Positions 27,506 to 36,823 of a stretch of DNA of 46,696 bases are shown here, in pieces. The notes under the pieces were generated by a model. That model worked only from the letters and a program-made list of their open reading frames with translations. It ran no database searches and was not told where the DNA came from. Numbering within the stretch: position 1 is the first letter of the stretch; the number at the start of each line of letters is the position of its first letter. The stretch is from positions 1 through 46,696 of the forward strand of contig RECO01000194.1 of assembly GCA_007694015.1 (NCBI GenBank), in the 5' to 3' direction. This DNA comes from Geminicoccaceae bacterium. GTDB lineage: Bacteria > Pseudomonadota > Alphaproteobacteria > Geminicoccales > Geminicoccaceae. The position numbers and the translations under genes are program-made.

Positions 27506-28516
27506 GTGCCGGATCCCCGTTTCTTCGACCGCGCCGGCCCGTTTCCGCTGGCCCTCGTCGCACAGCGCGCCGGCGCCCGCCTCGAGGGCGACCCGGCCAT
27601 GCCGATCCAGGACGTCGCCGCGCTGGGCCTCGCCACGGAACGGGACGTGGCCTTTTTCGACAATCGCCGCCTGCGCGACGCGCTTGCCGCCACTCGCGCC
27701 GGCGCCTTGATCGTCCGCGACGCCGACCGCGACCTGGCGCCGGCTGGCCGCGCCCTCCTGATCAGCCTGGAGCCCTATCGCAGCTATGCCGCCGTGGCGG
27801 CGCTCTTCTACCCGAGCCAGGAACGGCGCGCGGCCGGCGTCCACGCCGGCGCCCACGTCGATCCGACGGCGAAGCTCGGCGACCGCGTCCACGTCGCCGC
27901 CGGTGCGGTGGTCGAGGCCGGGGCGGAGATCGGCGACGGCTGCCGGATCGCGGCCAACGCCGTCCTCGGCGAGCGCTGCATCCTCGGGCCCGATTGTGTG
28001 GTCGGTGCCGGCGCCAGCCTCAGCCATTGCCTCATCGGGGCACGCACGGTCATCCACGCCGGTGTCCGCATCGGCCAGGACGGCTTCGGCTACGCGCTCG
28101 GCTTCGCGCACGGCAAAGTGCCGCAACTCGGCCGCGTCTTGATCGGCGACGACGTCGAGATCGGCGCCAATACCACGATCGACCGCGGCGCGCTCGGCGA
28201 TACCGTGATCGGCAGCGGGACCAAGATCGACAACCTCGTGCAGATCGCGCACAACGTCGTGCTCGGAGAGCATTGCGTCATCGTGGCGCAGAGCGGTATC
28301 TCCGGCAGTGCCGAACTCGGCCATCACGTCGTTGTCGCGGCGCAATCCGGGATCACCGGTCATTTGACCATCGGTCCCGGCGCCAGGCTGGCCGCACGGA
28401 CGGCGGTGATCCGAGACCTCGAGGGCAACCAGGATTATGGCGGCGCGCCCGCCATCCCGGCCAAGGAGTGGCGCCGTCAGTTGGTGGCGATCGGCCGCCT
28501 CGGACGCCGGAATTGA
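27506..28516 (+). CDS. lpxD: UDP-3-O-acyl-glucosamine N-acyltransferase
   Basis: LpxD adds the second hydroxyacyl chain, at N2, in lipid A synthesis. The 336-residue protein has an N-terminal uridine-binding domain with [16 protein letters not shown] left-handed parallel beta-helix of hexapeptide repeats spans about 110-300, and a C-terminal helix follows. The likely catalytic base is His249 in [14 protein letters not shown]. The GTG start follows the skp stop by five bases. It forms a lipid A cluster with fabZ, lpxA, lpxI and lpxB. Confidence 0.96.
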   Translation: MPDPRFFDRAGPFPLALVAQRAGARLEGDPAMPIQDVAALGLATERDVAFFDNRRLRDALAATRAGALIVRDADRDLAPAGRALLISLEPYRSYAAVAALFYPSQERRAAGVHAGAHVDPTAKLGDRVHVAAGAVVEAGAEIGDGCRIAANAVLGERCILGPDCVVGAGASLSHCLIGARTVIHAGVRIGQDGFGYALGFAHGKVPQLGRVLIGDDVEIGANTTIDRGALGDTVIGSGTKIDNLVQIAHNVVLGEHCVIVAQSGISGSAELGHHVVVAAQSGITGHLTIGPGARLAARTAVIRDLEGNQDYGGAPAIPAKEWRRQLVAIGRLGRRN

Positions 28517-28539
28517 CGACAGGAGGTTCGAACCCAGCC

Positions 28540-29010
28540 ATGACCGATGCCGCCGAGGCGGTGGGGCAGCCCTACGAGATCGATCTCGACGGGATCATGC
28601 GCAAGATCCCACACCGCTACCCCTTCCTCTTGATCGACAAAGTGGTCGACGTCCGCGTCGGCGAAAGTGCGGTGGGGATCAAGAACGTCACCATCACCGA
28701 ACCCTATTTCCAGGGCCACTTCCCGCGCCGCCCGGTGATGCCCGGCGTCTTGATCGTCGAATCGATGGCGCAGACCGCCGGTGTGCTGGTTGGTGCGACC
28801 CTGGGGCCCAAAGCCGAGGGCAAACTGGTCTACTTCATGACCATCGACAGCGCCCGCTTTCGGGCACCGGTGGTGCCGGGCGACCAATTGCGCATCGAGG
28901 TCAAGCTGCTGCGCTCGCGGATGTCCGTCTTCAAGTTCGACGGTAAGGCCTTCGTCGACGGTCGGATGGTCGCCGAAGCGACCTACTCGGCCATGATCAT
29001 GGACGATTGA
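28540..29010 (+). CDS. fabZ: 3-Hydroxyacyl-[ACP] dehydratase
   Basis: FabZ dehydrates beta-hydroxyacyl-ACP in fatty-acid elongation. It competes with LpxA and LpxD for the same hydroxyacyl-ACP pool, which explains the linkage. The 156-residue hot-dog protein has IPHRYPFLLIDKV. The catalytic pair is His60 (FQGHFPRRPVMPG) and Glu74 (LIVESMAQTAG). AGGAGG lies 13 bases before the ATG, longer than ideal. It is separated from lpxA by three bases. Confidence 0.96.
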   Translation: MTDAAEAVGQPYEIDLDGIMRKIPHRYPFLLIDKVVDVRVGESAVGIKNVTITEPYFQGHFPRRPVMPGVLIVESMAQTAGVLVGATLGPKAEGKLVYFMTIDSARFRAPVVPGDQLRIEVKLLRSRMSVFKFDGKAFVDGRMVAEATYSAMIMDD

Positions 29011-29013
29011 AGC

Positions 29014-29817
29014 ATGGCGCGTGACATCCACCCGACGGCCGTGGTCGACCCGGAGGCCCGGCTCGGCGAAAGCGTCAAGATCGGCCCCTATTGCATCGTC
29101 GGCGCCGGTGTGACCCTCGGCGAAGAGGTGGAACTCGTCAGCCACGTCTCCATCGTCGGCAACACCACGGTGGGCGACGGCACCGTCGTCTACCCCTTCG
29201 CCGCCCTCGGCCACCCGCCGCAGGACCTGAAATATGCAGGCGAGCCCACCACCCTCGAAATCGGCGTCGCCAACCGCATCCGCGAACACGTCACCATGCA
29301 CCCCGGCACCATCCAGGGCCGCGGCCGCACCGTCGTCGGCGACCACAACCTCTTCATGGCCGCCACCCACGTCGCCCACGACTGCCAGATCGGCAATCAC
29401 GTGATCATGGCCAACAACGCCACCCTCGGTGGCCACGTCACGGTCGGCGACCACGCCTATCTGGGCGGCCTCTCCGCCGTCCACCAGTTCGTGCGCATCG
29501 GCCCGACCGCCATGGTCGGCGGCCTCACCGGTGTCGAAGGCGACGTCATCCCCTATGGCCTCGTCATGGGTGACCGCGCCACACTGGCCGGCCTCAACCT
29601 CGTCGGCCTGCGCCGCCGCGGCGTTGGACCCGGCGACCTCCGCGTCATGCGCAACGCCTTTCGCCAGCTCTTCGTCGACGAGCGCGGCGCCTTCGCCGAC
29701 CGTCTGCTCGAAGTCGCCGAAGTCTACGCCGACCAACCCCGCGTCATGGAAATCGTGGCCTTCATCAAGGACCGCGGCAACCGTGAAGTCATCCAACCGG
29801 CCGCGGCGAAGCGGTAA
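29014..29817 (+). CDS. lpxA: UDP-N-acetylglucosamine acyltransferase
   Basis: LpxA performs the first step of lipid A synthesis, moving a 3-hydroxyacyl chain from ACP to the 3-OH of UDP-GlcNAc. The 267-residue protein is a hexapeptide-repeat beta-helix (about 1-190) with a helical C-terminal domain. The catalytic base is likely His122 in THVAHDCQIGNH. GGLSAVHQFVRIG and the REHVTMHPGT loop are also typical. It ends the rpsB-lpxA part of the cluster; a structured repeat separates it from lpxI. Confidence 0.96.
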   Translation: MARDIHPTAVVDPEARLGESVKIGPYCIVGAGVTLGEEVELVSHVSIVGNTTVGDGTVVYPFAALGHPPQDLKYAGEPTTLEIGVANRIREHVTMHPGTIQGRGRTVVGDHNLFMAATHVAHDCQIGNHVIMANNATLGGHVTVGDHAYLGGLSAVHQFVRIGPTAMVGGLTGVEGDVIPYGLVMGDRATLAGLNLVGLRRRGVGPGDLRVMRNAFRQLFVDERGAFADRLLEVAEVYADQPRVMEIVAFIKDRGNREVIQPAAAKR

Positions 29818-29820
29818 AGG

Positions 29821-29942
29821 CTAGGGGGCTTTTGGCCCCCTAGGACCCCCAGGCAGCGGCTGTCGCCGCCGCCACTTTTCAAGTGGCAACGGCAACGCCG
29901 TTGCCTGGGGGGTCCAAGGGGGGCTCATCAAAGCCCCCCTTG
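29821..29942. repeat. Hairpin-rich intergenic repeat, copy C (lpxA/lpxI)
   Basis: Four hairpins lie in about 120 bp. They are CTAGGGGGC/GCCCCCTAG (29821-29843), CCACTT/AAGTGG (29872-29886), GGCAACGGC/GCCGTTGCC (29885-29905) and AAGGGGGGCT/AGCCCCCCTT (29916-29941). The inner two are enclosed by an arm pair GGACCCCCAGGCA/TGCCTGGGGGGTCC (29843-29915). It shares GCCGCCGCCACTT and the right G/C hairpin with copy A at 6731-6830. The first hairpin may attenuate transcription after lpxA, but it lacks a T-run. Confidence 0.7.
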
Positions 29943-29976
29943 CCTTCTCCTTCCACCTTTGGAGCTGCCTCTCACC

Positions 29977-30795
29977 TTGACCACCGTCGGCATTCTCGCA
30001 GGGGGCGGCAGTCTACCCCCCGTCGTGGCTGAAGCTGCGCGGCAGGGTGGGCGCGAGGTGGTGGTGATCGCCTTCGAGGGCCATGCCGAGCCCGGCTGGG
30101 TCGCGGGCTACCGGCACGATTGGGTGCGGTTGGGGGCGGTCGGGCGCACCTTGGCGCTGTTGCACCGTCATGGGTGTGACGAAGTCTGCATGATCGGCAA
30201 GGTCGGGCGGCCGTCCCTGGCGGCGGTGGCGCTCGATCGCCGGGCGTTGGCGATGTTGGCCCGGCTGGGGGCGATGGATGCGGGTGATGACCGGCTGTTG
30301 CGGTTGATCGTCGCCGAATTGGAGCGGGAAGGCTTCAGGGTGGTGGGCGCCGATGTGTTGGCGGCCTCGCTCTTGGCGCCCTTGGGCCCGCTCGCGGGGC
30401 CGGCGCCGGATGCGGCGGCCTTGGCCGACATCGCCCGCGGGGTGGCGGTGGCGCGGGCCTTGGGCGAGGCCGATGTGGGCCAGGCGGTGGTGGTGCAGGC
30501 GCACCTGGTGTTGGGTGTCGAGGCGGTCGAGGGGACGGATGCGCTTCTGGCGCGCTGCCATGACCTGAAGCGGCAGGGGCCCGGCGGCGTTCTCGTGAAG
30601 GGACGCAAGCGCGGCCAGGAGCGGCGGGTCGACCTGCCGACGATCGGGCCGGCGACCGTCGACAACGCCGCCGCGGCGGGGTTGCGCGGCATCGCCGTCG
30701 AGGCGGGCCATACGCTGGTCGCCGAGGCCGACCAACTGGCGCGGCGCGCCGAGCGCCACGGTCTGTTCGTCGTCGGTGTGGAGCCCTTCGCGTGA
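29977..30795 (+). CDS. lpxI: UDP-2,3-diacylglucosamine diphosphatase LpxI
   Basis: LpxI hydrolyses UDP-2,3-diacylglucosamine to lipid X and UMP. It is unrelated to LpxH and typical of alphaproteobacteria such as Caulobacter. The 272-residue protein has VGILAGGGSLPPVVAEAARQ at the N-terminus and the middle block ADVGQAVVVQAHLVLGVEAV. The last domain contains GTDALLARC and a GVLVKGRKRGQE...DLPTIGPATVDNA segment. The start is uncertain: TTG 29977 fits the family N-terminus with GGAG 12 bases upstream, and TTG 29959 would add six residues. It overlaps lpxB as GTGA. Confidence 0.92.
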   Translation: MTTVGILAGGGSLPPVVAEAARQGGREVVVIAFEGHAEPGWVAGYRHDWVRLGAVGRTLALLHRHGCDEVCMIGKVGRPSLAAVALDRRALAMLARLGAMDAGDDRLLRLIVAELEREGFRVVGADVLAASLLAPLGPLAGPAPDAAALADIARGVAVARALGEADVGQAVVVQAHLVLGVEAVEGTDALLARCHDLKRQGPGGVLVKGRKRGQERRVDLPTIGPATVDNAAAAGLRGIAVEAGHTLVAEADQLARRAERHGLFVVGVEPFA

Positions 30796-31922
30796 CGCTG
30801 CGCGTGTTCGTGGTGGCCGGCGAGACCTCGGGCGATTTCCTCGCCGCCCGGCTGCTGCAGGCGCTCGGCCCCCAGGTGGGGGGGCTGGAACTCGATGGCG
30901 TTGGCGGTGCGGAGTTGGCAAAGCTCGGGCTCAACAGCCGCTTTTCGATGGACGAGCTGTCCTTGATGGGCTTCGCCGAAGTCGTGCCGCACCTGCCCCG
31001 CCTGATCCGGCGGCTGCGGGAGACGGCCCAAGCGGCGCGGGCGATGCGGCCTGATCTGGTGCTGACGGTGGATGCGCCGGCGTTCACGCTCCGGGTGCTC
31101 GGGCGGCTGCGCGATCTCGACGCGGTCAAGGTCCACTACGTGGCCCCACAGGCCTGGGCCTGGCGGCCGGGCCGGGCGGCGAAGCTACGGGGGCTGGTCG
31201 ACCGGCTCTTGGCCGTGTTGCCCTTCGAGCCGGCGTTCTTCGCTGCTTACGGCGTCGAGGCGGTGCATGTGGGCCATCCGATCGTCGAGCAGGTGCCGGC
31301 GCTGCCCGCGTTCATGCACCGGGAGCGGCACATGGACCCGGTGCTGTGCCTGCTTCCCGGCAGTCGAACCGGCGAAATCCGCCGCCACGTGCCGCTGCTG
31401 CGCGCGACGGTGGCGCTGCTGCAGGCGCCGTTCCCGGAGCTTCGCTGCGTTTTGCCGACGCCGCCGGCCAAGGCCGCCTTGGTCGCGGATCTCACCGGCA
31501 ACTGGCCAACGCCGCTGCTCGTCGAGGCCGAGCCCGAGCGGCGCTTCGCGCGCTATGCCGAGGCCGATCTGGCGCTTGCCGCCTCCGGCACGGTGGGCCT
31601 GGAGCTGGCCCTGGCGCGGCTGCCGACCGTGGTGCTCTACCGCACGAGCTGGCTGACCGCCGCCCTTGCCCGCCGCCTGATCCGGGTGAAGTACGTCAGC
31701 CTGATCAACCTCGTGGCCGATGCCCTGGTGGTGCCGGAGCTGCTGCAGGAGCGCTGCACGCCCGAAACCCTCGCCGCCGCCGCGCAACGCCTGCTGGGCG
31801 AGCCCGAGGCTTGGCAGGCGCAACGGCGCGCCCTCGACGCGGTCGCGCACGAGCTCGGCGCCGGGGCTATGGCACCCAGTGCCCGGGCCGCTGCCGAGGT
31901 GTTCGAGGCACTCGGGCGCTGA
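30792..31922 (+). CDS. lpxB: Lipid-A-disaccharide synthase
   Basis: LpxB joins lipid X to UDP-diacylglucosamine to make the lipid A disaccharide, at the inner membrane surface. The 376-residue GT-B glycosyltransferase has VVAGETSGDFLAARLLQAL. MGFAEVVPHLPRL, HYVAPQAWAWRPGR, LPGSRTGEI and the acceptor/donor region ALAASGTVGLELAL follow in the usual order. The GTG start overlaps lpxI by four bases, coupling two successive pathway steps. Confidence 0.95.
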   Translation: MTLRVFVVAGETSGDFLAARLLQALGPQVGGLELDGVGGAELAKLGLNSRFSMDELSLMGFAEVVPHLPRLIRRLRETAQAARAMRPDLVLTVDAPAFTLRVLGRLRDLDAVKVHYVAPQAWAWRPGRAAKLRGLVDRLLAVLPFEPAFFAAYGVEAVHVGHPIVEQVPALPAFMHRERHMDPVLCLLPGSRTGEIRRHVPLLRATVALLQAPFPELRCVLPTPPAKAALVADLTGNWPTPLLVEAEPERRFARYAEADLALAASGTVGLELALARLPTVVLYRTSWLTAALARRLIRVKYVSLINLVADALVVPELLQERCTPETLAAAAQRLLGEPEAWQAQRRALDAVAHELGAGAMAPSARAAAEVFEALGR

Positions 31923-31999
31923 GCCATCCTCCGCGCCGTCCCGCTCGAAGCCATGCCCCCGCCTTTGACAGGCTCCCGGCCTTGTGGCACGCGGGCGCC

Positions 32000-32959
32000 A
32001 TGCTGATCGTCAGGGGCCATCGCCGCGTGGCCGACGCCGCGCGGGGGGCCGCAGTGGCGTTGGGCAATTTCGACGGGGTGCACAAGGGGCACCGCGCCGT
32101 TGTCGAACGGGCGCGTGCCGCTGCCACCGCCTTGGGCGTGCCCTTGGGCGTGGTGACCTTCCGCCCGCACCCGCGCGAATTCTTCGACCCGATCGGCGCG
32201 CCTGAGCGGCTGGGCGGCTTCAAGATGCGCATGGAGCGGCTACGCACCCAGGGCGTGGCGCGCCTCTACGTGGTGGGCTTCAACGATGCGCTGCGCCGCA
32301 TGAGCGCCGAGGACTTCGTCGAACATGTCCTGGTCCGAGGGCTTGGTGTGCGCCACGTCGTGGTGGGCGACGGCTTTCGCTTCGGCCACCGGCGCCAGGG
32401 TGATGCCGCGCTCCTGACCGCGCTCGGTGAGCACCACGGCTTCGGCGTCGAGGCGCTCCCGGCGGTCGCCGTCGACGGCATCCCCGCCAGTTCCACCCGC
32501 ATCCGCCAGGCGCTGGCCGACGGCGAACTGACCGTGGCCGATCACCTGCTGGGGCGGCCCTACCAACTCGATGCGGTGGTGGTCGAGGGTGACAAGATCG
32601 GCCGCACACTGGGCTATCCGACGGCGAACCTCCGGGTGCTCGGCCGCCGCATCCTGTTGCCGCGCACGGGCGTCTACGCCACGCGGCTCAGGCTGCCTTC
32701 GGGTGAATGGGCCGATGGCGCCACCAATCTCGGCTGGCGGCCGGTCTTCCACGGCCAGGACCTCAGGCTCGAGACCTATCTGTTCGACCGCGACGTCGAT
32801 CTCTACGGCCAGCGGGTGCGCCTCGCCTGGCATCGTTTTTTGCGTGACGAAAGAAACTTTGACGGTATCGACGCGCTGAAGGCACAAATGGCGGCGGATT
32901 GCGACGAGGCGCGCCGCCTCCTCGCCACGACGCCACCCGTCGAGGCAGCCCCCCTCTAG
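32000..32959 (+). CDS. ribF: Bifunctional riboflavin kinase/FAD synthetase
   Basis: RibF phosphorylates riboflavin to FMN and adenylylates FMN to FAD. The 319-residue protein has the nucleotidyltransferase domain first (ALGNFDGVHKGH, VVTFRPHPREFF, GDGFRFGHRRQGD). The kinase domain follows with GDKIGRTLGYPTANL and a late YLFDRDVDLYGQ...FLRDERNF stretch. The ATG gives the usual N-terminus; longer frames run into lpxB. It is followed ten bases on by ileS, a ribF-ileS-lspA order known from many proteobacteria. Confidence 0.94.
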   Translation: MLIVRGHRRVADAARGAAVALGNFDGVHKGHRAVVERARAAATALGVPLGVVTFRPHPREFFDPIGAPERLGGFKMRMERLRTQGVARLYVVGFNDALRRMSAEDFVEHVLVRGLGVRHVVVGDGFRFGHRRQGDAALLTALGEHHGFGVEALPAVAVDGIPASSTRIRQALADGELTVADHLLGRPYQLDAVVVEGDKIGRTLGYPTANLRVLGRRILLPRTGVYATRLRLPSGEWADGATNLGWRPVFHGQDLRLETYLFDRDVDLYGQRVRLAWHRFLRDERNFDGIDALKAQMAADCDEARRLLATTPPVEAAPL

Positions 32960-32969
32960 GTTCGGACCG

Positions 32970-35777
32970 ATGACGCAGGATTTCCGCTCGACCGTTGCCC
33001 TGCCGCGCACCGCCTTTGCGATGAAGGCCAATCTGCCCCAGCGCGAGCCGGAGATGCTGAAGCGCTGGGCAGAGCAGGACCTCTATGCCGAACTGCGCCG
33101 CCGCTCCAAGGGCCGCGAGCCCTTCATCCTCCACGACGGCCCGCCCTACGCCAATGGGCACCTGCACATGGGCACGGCCCTCAACAAAATCCTGAAGGAC
33201 GTGATCAACCGCAGCCAGCAGATGCTCGGCAAGGATGCGGCCTACGTTCCCGGCTGGGACTGCCACGGCCTGCCGATCGAGTGGAACATCGAGCAGGAAT
33301 ACAGAAAGAATGGCAAGGACAAGGATCAGGTCCCGATCACCGCGTTCCGCCGCCAGTGCCGCGACTACGCCCAGAAATGGATCGGCATCCAGATGGCCGA
33401 GTTCCAGCGCCTCGGCGTGCTCGGCGACTGGGCGGATCCCTACACCACCATGAGCTTCGAGGCCGAGGCCGGCATCTTCGAGGAGCTGGCCAAGTTCTTG
33501 ATGCAGGGCTCGCTCTACCGCGGCCAGCGCTCGGTGATGTGGTCGGTGGTGGAAAAGACCGCATTGGCCGAAGCCGAGGTCGAGTACCACGATCATACCT
33601 CGCACACCATTTGGGTGCGCTTTCCGGTGGTCGAAACGACAGTGCCCGAATTGCAGGGTGCGGCCGTGGTCATCTGGACCACCACGCCTTGGACCATGCC
33701 GGCCAACCGGGCGGTCGCCTACGGCAACGCCATCGACTACCGGCTGATCGAGGTGACGGCCGTCGAGGACGGCAGCCACGCCAAGCCCGGCGAGCGGCTG
33801 GTGGTGGCCGAAGCCCTCCTGGCCGACGTCGCCAACGCCGCCGGCATCACCGCGCACCGCGCCCTTGCCGCCTTCAAGGGCGCCGATCTCGCCGGCACGG
33901 TGCTGCACCACCCCTTGCACCACCAGGGCTACGATTACGGCGTGCCGATGCTGGAGGGGCATTTCGTCACCACCGAGCAGGGCACGGGCCTCGTCCACAT
34001 CGCCCCCAGCCACGGCGCCGACGACTTCGAACTCGGCGCCAAGCACGGCCTGGAGGTGCCCGACACGGTCGCCGAGGACGGCCGCTACACCGCCGCCGTA
34101 CCCGGCTTCGAGGGTCTGCACGTCTTCGAGGCGCACGAGCCGGTGATCCAGGCGCTGATCCACGCAAGCGCGCTGTTGGCGCGCGGCAAGCTGGTTCACA
34201 GCTACCCGCACTCCTGGCGCTCGAAGGCGCCGCTCATCTTCCGCGCCACACCGCAGTGGTTCATCGCCATGGACGACGCCAACGGCCTGCGCGCCAAATC
34301 GCTCCAGGCCATCGCCGAGACGCGCTTCGTGCCGGCGTCCGGGCAGAACCGGCTGCGCGGCATGGTCGAGGGCCGACCCGATTGGTGCGTCAGCCGCCAG
34401 CGCGCCTGGGGCGTGCCGATCGCCGTGTTCGTTCACAAAGCGACGGGTGCCGTGCTGCGGGACGACGCGGTCAATGCCCGCATCGCCCAGGCCTTCCGCG
34501 AGGACGGGGCCGATGCCTGGTGGAGCCGCGATCCCCAGAGCTTCCTCGGCGACGCCCATCGCCTGGAGGACTTCGAGAAGGTCGACGACATCCTGGACGT
34601 CTGGTTCGACAGCGGCTCGACCCACGCCAACGTGCTCGAAAAGCGCCCCGAGCTGCGCTGGCCGGCCTCGCTCTACCTTGAGGGTTCGGACCAGCACCGC
34701 GGCTGGTTCCAATCGAGCCTTTTGGAGAGCTGCGGCACCCGCGGCCGGGCACCGTTCGAGACGGTGTTGACCCACGGCTTCGTCGTCGATGCCCTTGGCC
34801 GCAAGATGTCGAAGTCGTTGGGCAACGGCATCGAGGTGCAGGACCTCCTGAAGCAGCACGGCGCCGACATCGCCCGGCTCTGGGTGGTCTCGGCCGACTT
34901 CACCGAGGACATCCGCATCGGCGACGAAATCCTCAAACGCCAGGCCGATGCCTATCGCCGGCTCAGGAACACGCTGCGCTACCTGTTGGGCAATCTCGAC
35001 GGCTTCACCGCCGCCGAGAAGGTGGCGCCCGAGGCCATGCCCGAACTCGAGCGCTGGGTGCTGCACCGGCTGGTCGAACTCGATGACCTGGTGAAAAGCT
35101 GCAACGCCGAATTCGACTTCGACCGGCTTTACTCGGCCATCCACGGCTTTTGCGCGGTCGAGCTGTCGGCGTTCTATTTCGACGTCAGAAAGGACAGCCT
35201 CTACTGCGACGCCCACGACAGCCCGCGTCGCCGCGCCTGCCGCACCGTGCTCGACCTCGTCTTCGACCGTCTGGTCCGTTGGCTCGCCCCGGTCTTGGTC
35301 TTCACCGCCGAGGAGGCTTGGCTCGCCCGCCACGGCGAGGCCGCCGAGAGCGTGCATCTCCAGGACTTCGCGGCTTGCGATCCGGCGTGGCGCGACGAGG
35401 CTCTCGCCAGGAAATGGGCGCGGGTGCGCGACATCCGCCGGGTGGTCACCGGTGCCCTCGAAATCGAGCGGCGCGACAAGCGCATCGGGGCGTCGTTGGA
35501 GGCGGCGCCCGTGGTGCATCTCGAAGCCGACGACATGGCGCTGTTGGCCGGCCTCGACCTCGCCGAACTCGCCATCACCAGCGGCATCGAGCTGACCACG
35601 GTCCCGGCACCGGACGACGCGTTCCGGCTGGAGGAGGTCGGCGGTGTGGCGGTGGTGCCGCGCTTGGCGGGCGGCCACAAATGCGTGCGCTGCTGGCAGC
35701 AGTTCGACGAGCTCGACGGCGACGGCCTCTGCCCCCGCTGTGCCGCCGCCGTGGCCGCGCACCGCGCCGCCGCCTGA
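32970..35777 (+). CDS. ileS: Isoleucyl-tRNA synthetase
   Basis: IleS charges tRNA-Ile and edits misactivated valine. The 935-residue class I enzyme has the HIGH box as HLHMG in PYANGHLHMGTALNK. The CP1 editing domain follows, with WTTTPWTMPANRA. KMSKS occurs in GRKMSKSLGNGIEV, and an anticodon-binding domain lies behind it. A C-terminal zinc ribbon is present (KCVRCWQQF and LCPRCAA). Length matches the bacterial form. The gene ends 11 bases before lspA. Confidence 0.97.
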   Translation: MTQDFRSTVALPRTAFAMKANLPQREPEMLKRWAEQDLYAELRRRSKGREPFILHDGPPYANGHLHMGTALNKILKDVINRSQQMLGKDAAYVPGWDCHGLPIEWNIEQEYRKNGKDKDQVPITAFRRQCRDYAQKWIGIQMAEFQRLGVLGDWADPYTTMSFEAEAGIFEELAKFLMQGSLYRGQRSVMWSVVEKTALAEAEVEYHDHTSHTIWVRFPVVETTVPELQGAAVVIWTTTPWTMPANRAVAYGNAIDYRLIEVTAVEDGSHAKPGERLVVAEALLADVANAAGITAHRALAAFKGADLAGTVLHHPLHHQGYDYGVPMLEGHFVTTEQGTGLVHIAPSHGADDFELGAKHGLEVPDTVAEDGRYTAAVPGFEGLHVFEAHEPVIQALIHASALLARGKLVHSYPHSWRSKAPLIFRATPQWFIAMDDANGLRAKSLQAIAETRFVPASGQNRLRGMVEGRPDWCVSRQRAWGVPIAVFVHKATGAVLRDDAVNARIAQAFREDGADAWWSRDPQSFLGDAHRLEDFEKVDDILDVWFDSGSTHANVLEKRPELRWPASLYLEGSDQHRGWFQSSLLESCGTRGRAPFETVLTHGFVVDALGRKMSKSLGNGIEVQDLLKQHGADIARLWVVSADFTEDIRIGDEILKRQADAYRRLRNTLRYLLGNLDGFTAAEKVAPEAMPELERWVLHRLVELDDLVKSCNAEFDFDRLYSAIHGFCAVELSAFYFDVRKDSLYCDAHDSPRRRACRTVLDLVFDRLVRWLAPVLVFTAEEAWLARHGEAAESVHLQDFAACDPAWRDEALARKWARVRDIRRVVTGALEIERRDKRIGASLEAAPVVHLEADDMALLAGLDLAELAITSGIELTTVPAPDDAFRLEEVGGVAVVPRLAGGHKCVRCWQQFDELDGDGLCPRCAAAVAAHRAAA

Positions 35778-35787
35778 GGGGCGGCCC

Positions 35788-36261
35788 GTGCGCCTCGAAC
35801 TCGTCGTCATCGCGGCGATCATCGCCCTCGACCAGGCGACCAAGGCCTGGGTGCTTTGGGCCTATCGGCCGTGGACCTGGCCGATCGAGGTGACCCCCTT
35901 CTTCAACCTCGTCCTGGTGTGGAACGAAGGCATCAGCTTCGGGCTGTTGCAGGGCAACGATGCGTCTTTGCAGCGCTGGGCGCTCACGGCGCTGGCGGTG
36001 GTCATTGCGGCGGCGCTTTGGTGGTGGCTGCGCACGGGCGAGCACGGGCGCTCGCAACGCTGGGGCCTCGTCTTGATCATCGGCGGGGCTTTGGGCAACG
36101 CCATCGACCGCGCCGTGCACGGGGCCGTGGTCGACTTCCTGGATTTCCACGTCGCTGGCTGGCATTGGCCCGCCTTCAACGTCGCCGACAGTGCCATCGT
36201 CATCGGGGCGGTGCTGTTGGTCCTCGATGGCTTGTGGGGGCGTAAGCCTGCCTCTACATGA
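35788..36261 (+). CDS. lspA: Lipoprotein signal peptidase
   Basis: LspA removes signal peptides from prolipoproteins in the inner membrane. The 157-residue protein has four hydrophobic segments. The aspartyl dyad is Asp116 (GAVVDFLDF) and Asp134 (FNVADSAIV), with GALGNAIDR and the early ALDQATKAW. GAGGGGCGG precedes the GTG start. The next gene encodes a predicted lipoprotein, which would be one substrate. Confidence 0.94.
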   Translation: MRLELVVIAAIIALDQATKAWVLWAYRPWTWPIEVTPFFNLVLVWNEGISFGLLQGNDASLQRWALTALAVVIAAALWWWLRTGEHGRSQRWGLVLIIGGALGNAIDRAVHGAVVDFLDFHVAGWHWPAFNVADSAIVIGAVLLVLDGLWGRKPAST

Positions 36262-36286
36262 GAGCTTCACCAAGCGAGAACGCTCG

Positions 36287-36823
36287 ATGCGCCGTCCTGC
36301 CCTGGTCCTTGCCCTCTCGGCCCCGTTCGTCTTCACCGCCTGCGGCGGCGGTGGCGGTGTCGGCGATGCCCTGGGCATGGGCCGACGCGCGCCGGACGAG
36401 TTTCAGGTGGTGCAGCGCGCACCTCTGACCCTGCCGCCCAATTTCGCCCTGCGGCCACCGGAGCCGGGCGCGGCGCGGCCGCAAGAGGGCACGCCGGCGC
36501 AGCGGGCCCAGGTGGCCTTGACCGGTGCGCCCATGCCGGTGGCCGATGCCACCCCCGGCCAAGCGGCGCTCTTGGCGTCGGCCGGTGCCGCGACCGCCGA
36601 TCCCGAGATCCGCATGGTACTCGCCAACGAAACCGAAGGCATGGCAGGGCTGGATTTGGACCGCTTTTGGTTCATCTTGGACTTTCAGCGGCGTGCTTTT
36701 GCCCGTGCCCAGCAGACCCCACTGGACGCCCAAGCCGAGGCGCAGCGTCTGAGGGAAGCCGGGATCAACGTGCGCAGCGTGCGCGTCGATACGCAAACCC
36801 TGCCCGGCTCCGGAGGCGGTTGA
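36287..36823 (+). CDS. DUF3035 predicted lipoprotein
   Basis: A 178-residue protein of unknown function. The N-terminus MRRPALVLALSAPFVFTAC looks like a lipoprotein signal with Cys19 as the modified residue. The diagnostic DUF3035 block PDEFQVVQRAPLTLPPNFAL follows, with RPPEPGAARPQE just behind it. The C-terminal part is Ala/Arg/Gln-rich. The stop overlaps the next gene by one base (TGATG). A lspA-DUF3035-M16-M16 order is recurrent in alphaproteobacteria, suggesting an envelope function. Confidence 0.82.
   Translation: MRRPALVLALSAPFVFTACGGGGGVGDALGMGRRAPDEFQVVQRAPLTLPPNFALRPPEPGAARPQEGTPAQRAQVALTGAPMPVADATPGQAALLASAGAATADPEIRMVLANETEGMAGLDLDRFWFILDFQRRAFARAQQTPLDAQAEAQRLREAGINVRSVRVDTQTLPGSGGG

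Noticed and set aside
31923-31999. Possible FMN riboswitch before ribF
   Set aside because: The 77-base gap is too short, and no conserved RFN elements are visible.
32763-35843. 1026-codon minus-strand open frame opposite ileS
   Set aside because: Antisense shadow of ileS with no recognisable domain.
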